This document shows positions 53,752 to 63,572 of a DNA stretch of 64,000 bases, one piece after another (within the stretch, counting starts at the first letter, position 1; each line of letters starts with the position of its first letter). The stretch covers positions 496,001 through 560,000 of the forward strand of contig CAWCNV010000001.1 of assembly GCA_963797015.1 (NCBI GenBank). Direction: 5' to 3'. Origin of the DNA: JBBPZA01 sp963797015. GTDB taxonomy: Bacteria; Actinomycetota; Thermoleophilia; Solirubrobacterales; Solirubrobacteraceae. The notes under the pieces are model-generated. The model did not search any database and was not told the DNA's origin. It worked only from the letters and a program-made list of their open reading frames with translations. Both the position numbers and the translations under genes were made by a program.

Positions 53752-54810
53752 ATGCTGCGGCAGTGCGCCTCGTGCGGCGCGGGCGTGCCGGATGGGGCGC
53801 GCTTCTGCCGGCAGTGTGGGACACCGGCGATCGACGTGGCCGCCCCCTCACCGGTGATTGCTCCCACCGCGCCCGCGGTCGGGGTCGCCCGCAGCTGCCC
53901 GTACTGCCACGCGGGCGTGGGAGACGGCGGGGCCACGATGGAGTGCGGCCACTGCCACGCGGTCCACCATGCCGACTGCTGGGGTGAGAACGGCGGCTGC
54001 TCCGTGACGTCGTGCGAGGGTGGCCCGGACGGCTCGGCGGCGGCCACCCTGCCGCCGGCGCCGCGTCCGACCGGCAAACTCCAGGTGGACGTCGCCGGTC
54101 AACCTCCCGCTCCGGCCGCCGCCCGCCACCAAGCCCCTGGATCGGGAAGAAGCGGCGCCTGGATCGCGCTCGTCGTCGGAGTGATCGTCGCGATCCTCGC
54201 CGGGGGCGCGACCGCCGCGGCTCTGATCGTGAGCGCCAACAACAAGCACGACTCGCGCGCATCGACCTTCGACGGGCAGGGCACCGCTTCGGGGCCGGCG
54301 ACGAATGGCAACCCGGGCACCACCCCGACGACGAGCGGTCCTCAGGACGTCTCGCAGCTGTCGAGGTCCGAGATTCGGAGCGAGATCGAGGCTGTCGTGA
54401 CCCGCAACATCAAGCTCGTCGCGGACGGCAGCTACCGCCAGGCGTGGGATGAGACGCTGAGCTCGGAGTACAAGTCCTGGAAGGAACAGGAGGAGAAGGG
54501 CTACTCCGATTGGGAGAAAGGCCAGAGGGACAACGACTTCTACCTCAGCCCGCCCCTGAACGTACGCATCTCGGACATCAACGAGGACACCGGCGAGATC
54601 ACTGCCGTGATCGAGAGCGGCATTTCCACCTCCGGTCCGCCCAGCCTGACGTGTTACTGCGGCGTCACCTGGTTCCGCTACGAGGACGGGCGGATGCTGT
54701 GGGACCTCGGCTATCGGAATGAGCCAGACCGGCGCCGATGGGTTGGGACCTGCGCCGTGATCGGGCAGCTCAGCGGTGAGTCGTGCTCGGGCAGGTCTTA
54801 CTCCTCCTAG
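53752..54810 (+). CDS. Zinc-ribbon and RING-like (Prok-RING) membrane protein, E3 candidate
   Basis: A 352-residue protein. Residues 5-22 are a zinc ribbon (CASCGAGVPDGARFCRQCG). Residues 49-88 fit a prokaryotic RING-type treble clef, C49x2C52x12C65x2C68x3HHx2C76x6C83x4C88, with HHADCW, N and GGC as in Prok-RING family 1. A Pro/Ala linker leads to a membrane segment (WIALVVGVIVAILAGGATAA, about 135-160), and an external domain (SEIEAVVTRNIKLVADGSYR; GVTWFRYEDGRMLWDLGYR) follows, possibly NTF2-like. RING domains commonly act as E3 ligases; its place after E2, E1 and JAMM genes makes that a reasonable guess, untested. Confidence 0.8.
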   Translation: MLRQCASCGAGVPDGARFCRQCGTPAIDVAAPSPVIAPTAPAVGVARSCPYCHAGVGDGGATMECGHCHAVHHADCWGENGGCSVTSCEGGPDGSAAATLPPAPRPTGKLQVDVAGQPPAPAAARHQAPGSGRSGAWIALVVGVIVAILAGGATAAALIVSANNKHDSRASTFDGQGTASGPATNGNPGTTPTTSGPQDVSQLSRSEIRSEIEAVVTRNIKLVADGSYRQAWDETLSSEYKSWKEQEEKGYSDWEKGQRDNDFYLSPPLNVRISDINEDTGEITAVIESGISTSGPPSLTCYCGVTWFRYEDGRMLWDLGYRNEPDRRRWVGTCAVIGQLSGESCSGRSYSS

Positions 54811-54819
54811 CCGGCAGCG

Positions 54820-55929
54820 ATGCGCAGAGCCTCGCTTGAGGCCCTCCGGGCACGCCCGGCGTCCGGCCTGATCGCTCTTGCCTTCGGCCTGCTTCTTGGG
54901 GTTCTGGCGGGACTCGCCTTCGCGTCCGACGGCAAGCCGCGACTGCTGGCCGGGGGATCCGGCGACGGGTCTGGGGTCTTGACCACGATCTCGGGCGACG
55001 GTGGGGGTGGCTACCCGGCGTCCGGGGCGAACCTCCGCGCCCTCGAACGGACCAGAGAGCCGCTCCAGCAGCTCGTCGCGAAGGCTCAGGACGACGGCGA
55101 TCGCCTGCGCGTCGCCGTCGCCCCGCTGCGCGGAGGGCCGCCGGTGATCGCCGGAATCGACGAGGAGCGAGCGTGGAGCGCGATCAAGGTGCCCGGTGTC
55201 ACCGCGTACCTGAACTGGAAGCGCGGCGCGAACGGGCCGAGCGGCTGGTCGAGGTCTAACGCCGCAGCGCGTGCGGACATTCGACAGGCGCTCGTCGAGT
55301 CGGACAACGAGGCGTTCAGGCGGATCGTCCTCGAGATGGTCAGGGCGATGGGAGCCGCAGCGGCGGCCGATGCGATCGCGAAGACGCTGCGGCGCGGCGG
55401 CGTCCCGAGCATGGTGTCGAGTGCGGCTGACCCGCAGCTCAGCGGATCTCTTGCCGTGGGCACCACGCGATGGCGCGTGCAGGACGGCGTCGAGTTCTAC
55501 CGGCGACTTGCTCGCGGATGCCTCCTCGATGCGCCCGACCTCGGACAGGTTCTGAAGCTGATGAACGCCGCGGTCGACTCTCAGCGAGACAGAGTCTGGG
55601 GTGTCAACGCCTCCTTTCCGCGGCGGCTGCTCTACACCAAGGGCGGAGATGGCATCGATCCCGCGAACGGGAAGATGACGGTCGAGCAGTTCACTGTCGT
55701 CGGAAGGGGAAGCGACGCGCTCGTCATCGGCGCGATGGTGACCATGGCGCAGCGTCTGCCTGCTGGCGGCCTCGAGAACCGGCCGCTGGCGCCCGACGTA
55801 CGGCGCGTCTTCAACCAGGCGCGCCGCACGATCGCCGGGGTGGGCCCCGTCGTCAAACGGCTGGTCGGCGTGCCCTCGATATCGGCGCGGCCGTTACCGC
55901 TGAGGAGAGCCTGCCCCTCCGCGCGCTGA
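54820..55929 (+). CDS. Membrane-anchored class A beta-lactamase-fold serine hydrolase
   Basis: A 369-residue protein: signal-anchor SGLIALAFGLLLGVLAGLAF, then a domain with S120AIK123 (RAWSAIKVPGVTAYL), S161DN163 and K274GG (LYTKGGDG), the three motifs of penicillin-recognising serine enzymes in the usual order and spacing. The third motif is KGG rather than KTG. Likely periplasmic-side/extracellular; it may bind cell-wall peptides or beta-lactams rather than be a classical resistance enzyme. ATG 54820 is nine bases after the RING-like gene, so it belongs to the same transcript. Confidence 0.78.
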   Translation: MRRASLEALRARPASGLIALAFGLLLGVLAGLAFASDGKPRLLAGGSGDGSGVLTTISGDGGGGYPASGANLRALERTREPLQQLVAKAQDDGDRLRVAVAPLRGGPPVIAGIDEERAWSAIKVPGVTAYLNWKRGANGPSGWSRSNAAARADIRQALVESDNEAFRRIVLEMVRAMGAAAAADAIAKTLRRGGVPSMVSSAADPQLSGSLAVGTTRWRVQDGVEFYRRLARGCLLDAPDLGQVLKLMNAAVDSQRDRVWGVNASFPRRLLYTKGGDGIDPANGKMTVEQFTVVGRGSDALVIGAMVTMAQRLPAGGLENRPLAPDVRRVFNQARRTIAGVGPVVKRLVGVPSISARPLPLRRACPSAR

Positions 55930-56019
55930 CGGGGAAGGCGCTCTTCAGTAGACGGGTGTGCCGCCACCACACCTTGTGGTCTTGACCTCTCGCCGACCCG
56001 CTCCGTAGGTTCTGCGCCG

Positions 56020-56994
56020 ATGAACGCCCCAAAGTTCTGCGGGGAGTGCGGGTCAACGCTTGTCCCTCCAGCGAGATTCTGTCCGGAATGCGGCACCCGG
56101 CAGGCCGATTTCATGCTCCCTGAGGCAAGCCGGAACGCATCGGACGTTGCCTCGTCGGAACGCTCGCGCGTCGAGCCATCTGACGCCGCGGCCCAGGTGA
56201 CGCCGAAGGATGCGCCGCCGGGGCTCGCTGTCTCGGGCCCGAGGCAGGCGCCGGCCGAGCCGTTTGGCTTCGCCTACGTCACATCGATTCAGGAGGCGTC
56301 GGACCAGACATGGATGCCGCGCCTCGTCGACGGCGCGGGGCGCGTGGAACCGGAGCCCGCCGACGGACGCCTGGAGCAATGGAGCTCGATTCGGTCGGTG
56401 GTGATGCAACGCAACGGCGAGACGGCGTTCAACCTCACCCCCGCCTCTCCCTTCAACCTCTACCTCTCCGGCGGGCGCCTCGTGCTGGTGTCGGACAAAC
56501 TGCACAAGGGCAGCACGTGGTGGGGCTCCCCGAGTCTCGCACTGACTGCCACCGCTTTCAGCTACGCCAACGCCGCTCGTAAGAATCGAGGCAAGTTCCT
56601 GGTGGGGCAGCTTCGGTGGCCCTGGGTCGCGCGGGTCTACCACACCGAGGAGAGCGCCCGCCGGACTGCATCGCCCGGCATCATCGGGCTCTCGTGCCGG
56701 GAGGTCGACGGCACGCTCGTGGAGATTGCACTCCATATGACGCTCGGAGGAGCGCTTGTGCGGGACACCGGGCGAGCGATCGCCGCCGTTGCCATGTGGC
56801 AGCGTCGTCAGTTCAACTCCGGAATCAGCGAGCAGGAGCGGGAGGCGCTCTCCCATGGCCCGCACTTCTCAGCGGCCCACGACGGCTCGATGGCCGTACA
56901 GCGAATTCCGGGAGAGTTCCCGGTCTGCGCGGAGACCGCCTACCCGCCGCCGCCTGTGTCGGGTGCGAGGGTGCCATCCGGGTTGCAGGTATGA
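56020..56994 (+). CDS. Zinc-ribbon protein with GRAM/PH-like domain
   Basis: A 324-residue protein starting MNAPKFCGECGSTLVPPARF with a zinc ribbon (CGECG...CPECG). After a linker, residues about 120-240 contain MQRNGETAFNLTPASPFNLY, LSGGRLVLVSDKLHKGSTWW and SLALTATAFSYANAARKNRG, suggesting a GRAM/PH-like beta domain. No membrane segment. Function unknown; it lies 90 bases after the serine-hydrolase gene and overlaps the next gene by ATGA. Confidence 0.72.
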   Translation: MNAPKFCGECGSTLVPPARFCPECGTRQADFMLPEASRNASDVASSERSRVEPSDAAAQVTPKDAPPGLAVSGPRQAPAEPFGFAYVTSIQEASDQTWMPRLVDGAGRVEPEPADGRLEQWSSIRSVVMQRNGETAFNLTPASPFNLYLSGGRLVLVSDKLHKGSTWWGSPSLALTATAFSYANAARKNRGKFLVGQLRWPWVARVYHTEESARRTASPGIIGLSCREVDGTLVEIALHMTLGGALVRDTGRAIAAVAMWQRRQFNSGISEQEREALSHGPHFSAAHDGSMAVQRIPGEFPVCAETAYPPPPVSGARVPSGLQV

Positions 56995-57380
56995 GCATCT
57001 GCAGTGCGTGCGGCACGGAGCTGAGCCTCGGGGCCAGGTACTGCCGTACCTGTGGGACCCAGGCTGCGCGCGACGTCAACCCTCCGGTGGAGGCCCGGTC
57101 TCGCCTTCACGTCGAGCTCGAGAGCGAGGTGCCGGGGCCGCCACTTGGCTCGTCCAATGGATACACCTGTCCGCTGCCACCGCCCCGGCCACAATCCGTT
57201 CTCACCAAGCCGCCTCAGGAGCGTCGACGCTCGATCGCCTGGGTCTGGTACTCACTGCTGACGCTGGGAGCGGTTCTCGGCGCGTTCTCTCATCCCGCGC
57301 TGGTCCTGGTGGTGCCCCTGCTGGGGCTCTACGCGCTGTACCTGTTCCGCGGCGGTCGCTTCGTCATCTGGTTCTGGTGA
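56991..57380 (+). CDS. Zinc-ribbon membrane protein
   Basis: A 129-residue protein: zinc ribbon SICSACGTELSLGARYCRTC at the N-terminus, a Pro-rich linker, and two membrane segments near the end (VWYSLLTLGAVLGAFSHP; ALVLVVPLLGLYALYLFRGG). It is translationally coupled to the preceding zinc-ribbon protein (ATGA). Fourth zinc-ribbon protein within about 10 kb, after those in the kinase, the RING-like protein and the 56.0 kb protein. Confidence 0.75.
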   Translation: MSICSACGTELSLGARYCRTCGTQAARDVNPPVEARSRLHVELESEVPGPPLGSSNGYTCPLPPPRPQSVLTKPPQERRRSIAWVWYSLLTLGAVLGAFSHPALVLVVPLLGLYALYLFRGGRFVIWFW

Positions 57381-57420
57381 AGCCGATTGATCGCCCTCGT
57401 GCGAGCTTAGACTGCTCCTG

Positions 57421-57705
57421 ATGATCGACCGCGCGCAGGTCCTGCACGTCGCCGCGCTCGCGCGCCTTCGCCTCGAGGAAGACGAGGTCGACCGGATGGC
57501 GCGCGAGCTGTCGGGGATCCTCGACCACATCGAGAAGATCTCCGAGCTCGACCTCGAGGACGTCGCCCCGACGTCGCACGTGGTCGAGGTGGAGAACGTG
57601 CTGCGCCCCGATGAGCCGCGGGCGTGCCTGCCGCGCGAGGTGGCGCTCTCGCAGGCGCCCGCGGTCGCCGACGACGGCTTCGAGGTCCCGAGCCCCGGGG
57701 CATGA
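57421..57705 (+). CDS. gatC: Glutamyl/aspartyl-tRNA amidotransferase subunit C
   Basis: A 94-residue protein: VLHVAALARLRLEEDEVDRM and ELSGILDHIEKISELDLEDV are the classic GatC helices, followed by PTSHVVEVENVLRPDEPRAC. It stabilises GatA in the transamidase that makes Gln-tRNA(Gln) and/or Asn-tRNA(Asn). First gene of gatCAB; starts 41 bases after the zinc-ribbon gene and overlaps gatA by ATGA. Confidence 0.94.
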   Translation: MIDRAQVLHVAALARLRLEEDEVDRMARELSGILDHIEKISELDLEDVAPTSHVVEVENVLRPDEPRACLPREVALSQAPAVADDGFEVPSPGA

Positions 57706-59128
57706 GCGATCTCGAGGCACTCACCGCCGCCCAGGCGGTCGAGCGCCTGCGGGCGGGCGAGCTCGGGGCCTCAGAGCTGTTCGAGGCCTACCGAGCGCGG
57801 GCGCAGGACGATGAGCTCAACGCCTTCACCTGGGTCGCCGAGGCCGCGCCCCCCGATCCGCCGCCGGCCGGCGCCCCGCTCGCGGGGGTCCCGCTGGCGG
57901 TCAAGGACCTGTTCTGCACGGAGGGCGTTCCCAGCCAGTCCGGGTCGCGCATCCTCGAGGGCTACCGCCCGCCGTACACGGCGACCGTCGTGGCGAAGTT
58001 GGCCGAGGCCGGGGCCCCGCTGCTGGGCAAGACCAACCAGGACGAGTTCGCGATGGGCTCGTCGAACGAGAACTCGGCCTTCGGGCCGGTCCTCAACCCG
58101 TGGGATCGCAGCCGTGTCCCGGGAGGATCGAGCGGCGGCAGCGCGGCCGCCGTCGCGGCCGGGCTCGCGCCGTGGGCGATCGGCACGGACACCGGCGGCT
58201 CGATCCGCCAGCCGGCCGCGCTGTGCGGGATCGTCGGCCTGAAGCCGACCTACGGCGCCGTCAGCCGCTACGGCATGATCGCGTTCGCCTCCTCGCTCGA
58301 TCAGGCCGGCCCGCTCACCCGCGACGTGACCGACGCCGCGCTGCTCTTCTCCCACATGGTCGGCCAGGACCCGTGCGACTCGACCTCGCTCCAGTTCCCC
58401 GAGCCGGTGAAGCTGCCCCGTGCCCAGGACCTGCGCGGTGTGCGGCTCGGCGTGCCCTCCGAGCTCGCCGAGGACGCCGAGGGCATCGCGCCCGGCGTGG
58501 CCGACGCGTTCCGGGCGACGCTGGCGCTGGCCGAGGAGCTGGGCGCGCAGGTCGAGGAGACCCATCTCCCGCATGCGCCCCAGGCGCTGTCGGCCTACTA
58601 CCTCATCGCCCCGGCCGAGGCGTCGTCCAACCTCGCGCGCTTCGACGGCGTGCGCTACGGGCTGCGCGTCGACGGCGACGACGGTCTGCGGGCCATGTAC
58701 GAGCAGACCCGCGCGCAGGGCTTCGGGCCCGAGGTCAAGCGGCGCATCATGCTGGGGACCTATGCCCTGTCCAGCGGCTACTACGACGCCTACTACGGGC
58801 GCGCCCAGCGCGTTCGCACCCTGATCGCGCAGGACTTCCGCGAAGCGTTCGAGCGCTTCGACTTCGTCGTCACCCCGACCAGCCCGACGGTCGCCTTCCC
58901 GCTGGGCGCGAAGACCGACGACCCCTACGCGATGTACCTCAACGACTACTGCACGGTCCCGATGCCGCTGGCCGGGATCCCGGCGATCTCGATCCCCAAC
59001 GGCATGAGCGAGGGCCTGCCGACCTCGTTCCAGATCACCGGCCCGGCGTTCAGCGAGAACCGCATCCTCGACGCGGCCTACACGCTCGAGCAGGCGATCG
59101 GCTTCGACGGGAGTGGAGCGCGGCGTCC

Positions 59129-59132
<4 letters not shown>
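57702..59132 (+). CDS. gatA: Glutamyl/aspartyl-tRNA amidotransferase subunit A
   Basis: A 476-residue amidase-signature enzyme releasing ammonia from glutamine for the transamidase. The Ser-cisSer-Lys triad is visible: LAGVPLAVKDLFCTEGVPSQ (Lys), VPGGSSGGSAAAVAAGLAPW (cis-Ser) and GTDTGGSIRQPAALCG (nucleophile Ser). Full length, no interruption. Overlaps both gatC and gatB by four bases. Confidence 0.96.
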
Positions 59133-60553
<1,421 letters not shown>

Positions 60554-60555
60554 GC

Positions 60556-60582
60556 GGCCGCCGAGGCCAGCCGGCGGCGGCC
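60556..60582. terminator. Hairpin between gatB and the convergent acylase gene
   Basis: GGCCGCCG (60556-60563) pairs with CGGCGGCC (60575-60582) around an 11-base loop three bases after the gatB stop. No T-run. Likely ends the gatCAB transcript. Confidence 0.55.
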
Positions 60583-60621
60583 ACTCGCCACGCTCCGCCC
60601 TAGGCTGAGGCCCGCCCCCGC

Positions 60622-63234
60622 CTACTTCAGCCGCATCGGCTTGTAGCCGAAGCGGTCGAAGAGCCCGATCTGGTCGCCGAAGTGCGGATCGGGGGTCCCG
60701 GCCTTGGAGATGAAGCCGCTCTGGCCGGGCGGGAGCACGTTGACGCCGCGGATCGGGCGGCGCAGCTCGAGCGCCTGCATGTAGGTCGAGCGCTCCTGGG
60801 AGGGGCTCTTGCCGAAGCTGGTCCGGACCACGAGGTCGGCGAGGGGGTTGAGCTCGTCCCAGTCGATGTCGGCGACCGGGGTCCACCGCCAGCCGCGGAT
60901 GTCGGTCGTGCCGAATCCCGGCGCGCCCTGGTTGTCCCACTGCTCGTCCGTGCCCGAGAGGCGCGTGACCGCGTCGTTGAGCGACTGCACGAGGATCTGG
61001 TCGCGCTTGCCGCCGAAGTAGTCGCCGCGGTAGCAGAGGCGGTTGCAGGGAACCAGTCCGCGCGTCCCCGCGAGCACGTGCCAGAGCAGGTTGTAGGTGG
61101 CCCTGCCGAGCTGGTTGCCGAAGCCCAGCGACTCGTCCGCGAGGTTGACGGGTCCGACGTAGGGCTCGCCGGGCAGCGCGCCTCCGCCGAACACGTTGCG
61201 GCGCAGCGCGCCCATCCACTGCACGAAGATCGTCAGCGCGGGGCTGCCGAGGCTGCGGTAGCGGTCCCAGCTGCGCAGCTGGCCGATCGCGTCGTCGAGC
61301 AGCGGGTGGGAGGCCGGATCGGCGACCGGGTCACCGGCCGCCCGGAGGCGGTCGTAGGCCTTGAGCAGGACCGGGAGGAAGTAGGGCGCTGCGGGCCGGT
61401 AGGTGCGGTCGCCGTCCATGGTCCCGATGTCGCGCTCGACGGCGAGCATGTCGCCGAAGCCGAGCTTCCGCTTGGCCGTGATCAGCTGGGCGATGCGCTG
61501 CGAGCGGTAGATCGTGCCCCAGTACTCGTCGCCGCCGTTCTGCTGGTAGTACTGCGTCGCGCTCGGCTTGGTGTTCCAGTTGTCGAGGTAGCCTTGGCGC
61601 GGGTTGATGGACCGCGGCATGCGGCTCCAGGGGACGTAGCCGCGCCACTCCTGAGAGCCGTCGCCCAGGTGGGGGAGGCGCGGGTCGCACGCCGCGCAGC
61701 GGGGCAGGATCGGGACGCGGCCGACGCCGAAATACGCGATGTTCCCTGCGCGATCGGCGTAGAAGAAGTTGTGCAGCGTCGCGACCTTGCGCATCGCCGC
61801 GGTGTACTCGCGCAGGTTGGTCGCGGTGCCCTGGGCGGCGAATCCGGCGAGGCTGCCCTGCTCGCGCTTCCACGACGCGAAGCGGTTCGCGTAGGCGACG
61901 CGGTTGGCGGGGTCGGTCTGGAAGACCGGGCCGTGGACCGTGCGGTAGATCGTGAACTGGCTCGGTTGCTGGCCGCTCACGGCGATCCGCTCGACGATCT
62001 TCTGCATCTTCAGGCGCCGGCCCTTGTAGCGATAGGTCGGTGGGTCGGACGAGTAGTCGACGTCCTGCTCGACGTAGACCTGCTGGTTGACGAGCTCCTC
62101 GCTGGTGGTGGTGAAGGCGATGTCGCGGTTCTGGCCGATCAGGACGTAGGGCTCGCCCGCGATCGCCATGCCGCCGGCTGAGTAGCCGGGAGCCTTCAGG
62201 TACTCCTCGACGTCGATGCTCGGCGACGAGAAGCCCTCCTGGGGCGCACCCCAGAGAAGCGCCCGGCCGCTGCGCGAACGTCGCGGGGCGACCACGAAGG
62301 CGTTGGACCCGTCCTTCCAGGGCACGCCGTAGGTCTCCCCGCGGCGCTCGCGACCCGCGCGCGTGCGCTGCAGGGCGTCGGCCGCGGCGGTCAGCGAGCT
62401 GTCCGGGAGCGCGGCGAGCGGGTCTCCGCCGGCCGTTCGCGTGGAAGCGGTGGCCGCGCTCGCGTCCGAGGGGACGGTCGTAGGCGCCGTCGGGTCGTTG
62501 ATCCACAGCGCGTCGTCGAAGATCCGAAGCGCGTTGCCGGCCGGGTCGGCGTCGCCCTGCCCGCGCAGCCTGGCTTCGAGGTAGCGCCGGAAGCTCTCGT
62601 AGTCGAGCTCGCTGCCTCCCCCGCCGCCGAACTCGCGCGCCAGGAAGTTCCCGACGGCGACCGTGTCGACCGGGCTCCAGCGGGGCGGGCGGTAGGGCTG
62701 GTCGCCGAGCCCGAGGATCCTCCCGAGCAACCAGAACTCGTTCGGGACGGAGGCGTCGCGGGCCGCCTGGGTCCGGTAGATCGCGTCGAGGTAGGCGTTG
62801 ATGCCGGCGGCGTAGTCGCTCAGCGCCGCGCGGTTCGTGCGCGGCAGCGATCGGTACTCCGTCCGCAGCTCGGCGTTCGTGTAGTAGTCGCGCCGGTTGT
62901 CCTGGTCGTCCTGCAGCTCGCTGGGCCCGAAGAGCTCGGCCAGCGTGCCACGCACGTTGCGGCGGACGAGCTCCATCTGGGACAGGCGATCCTCGGCCTG
63001 GGCCCAGCCCGAGCCGAACCACATGCCGGCGACGGTGCGGCCGGTGATGTGGGGCACGCCGTACGCGTCGCGCCGGATGGTGGCGGACTGAGCGCCCTGG
63101 CCCACGGTCTCGCGCTTGACGGTGGCCGGTCGCGCGGGACCGGGTGCGGCCGCGGCCGCCGGCGCCACGAAAGCCAGCATCGCGATCGCGGCTGTCAGCG
63201 CCGCGAGCGCGGACCTCGGAGCTGCTCCCTCCAC
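60622..63234 (-). CDS. Penicillin acylase-family (Ntn-hydrolase) enzyme
   Basis: An 870-residue secreted precursor. GTG 63234, signal peptide ALAALTAAIAMLAFVAPAAA. Alpha-chain signature VKRETVGQGAQSATIRRDAY-GVPHI, then the autocleavage site before Ser310 in YGVPWKDGSNAFVVAP, the future N-terminal nucleophile of the beta chain (SNAF). Later ...TTTSEELVNQQVYVEQ and FFYADRAGNIAYFGVGRVPI resemble penicillin/acyl-homoserine-lactone acylases. It cleaves an amide with an acyl side chain; substrates could be lactones of quorum signals or peptides. Monocistronic. Confidence 0.92.
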   Translation of the reverse strand: MEGAAPRSALAALTAAIAMLAFVAPAAAAAPGPARPATVKRETVGQGAQSATIRRDAYGVPHITGRTVAGMWFGSGWAQAEDRLSQMELVRRNVRGTLAELFGPSELQDDQDNRRDYYTNAELRTEYRSLPRTNRAALSDYAAGINAYLDAIYRTQAARDASVPNEFWLLGRILGLGDQPYRPPRWSPVDTVAVGNFLAREFGGGGGSELDYESFRRYLEARLRGQGDADPAGNALRIFDDALWINDPTAPTTVPSDASAATASTRTAGGDPLAALPDSSLTAAADALQRTRAGRERRGETYGVPWKDGSNAFVVAPRRSRSGRALLWGAPQEGFSSPSIDVEEYLKAPGYSAGGMAIAGEPYVLIGQNRDIAFTTTSEELVNQQVYVEQDVDYSSDPPTYRYKGRRLKMQKIVERIAVSGQQPSQFTIYRTVHGPVFQTDPANRVAYANRFASWKREQGSLAGFAAQGTATNLREYTAAMRKVATLHNFFYADRAGNIAYFGVGRVPILPRCAACDPRLPHLGDGSQEWRGYVPWSRMPRSINPRQGYLDNWNTKPSATQYYQQNGGDEYWGTIYRSQRIAQLITAKRKLGFGDMLAVERDIGTMDGDRTYRPAAPYFLPVLLKAYDRLRAAGDPVADPASHPLLDDAIGQLRSWDRYRSLGSPALTIFVQWMGALRRNVFGGGALPGEPYVGPVNLADESLGFGNQLGRATYNLLWHVLAGTRGLVPCNRLCYRGDYFGGKRDQILVQSLNDAVTRLSGTDEQWDNQGAPGFGTTDIRGWRWTPVADIDWDELNPLADLVVRTSFGKSPSQERSTYMQALELRRPIRGVNVLPPGQSGFISKAGTPDPHFGDQIGLFDRFGYKPMRLK

Positions 63235-63333
63235 GGGACGAGCGTACGCCGGTCGGACGCCCGCTGCAACGTGCCCGGATGTCGCGGGCGAGGGCGTACC
63301 ATGAGCGCAGTCTCGAGAGCAGAGGAGCCCGCT

Positions 63334-63558
63334 ATGGCACGACTCGTGCGGATGGACCAGACCGGCCACACGACGCTGGCGGAGTGGACCGCCGGTGACA
63401 CCGAGGCAACCGACGCGGCGGTCGCCGCGTTCCGAGCCGAGCTCGACCGCGGTTACTTCGGGGTCGTCACGCAGGGCGCGGGTGACGCGCAGATGGTGCG
63501 CGAGCTTCCGCTCGACGCGGAGCTCGTGATCATGCGCCGCCCGATCGCGGGCGGGTAG
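63334..63558 (+). CDS. Small conserved protein of unknown function
   Basis: A 74-residue frame starting MARLVRMDQTGHTTLAEWTA with GAGGAG upstream (63320-63326), and containing GDTEATDAAVAAFRAELDRG and YFGVVTQGAGDAQMVRELPL. It looks like a small beta/alpha protein, common in this lineage in my experience, with no function. An in-frame ATG at 63301 is an alternative start. Confidence 0.7.
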   Translation: MARLVRMDQTGHTTLAEWTAGDTEATDAAVAAFRAELDRGYFGVVTQGAGDAQMVRELPLDAELVIMRRPIAGG

Positions 63559-63572
63559 GGCTCGGCCCAGGC

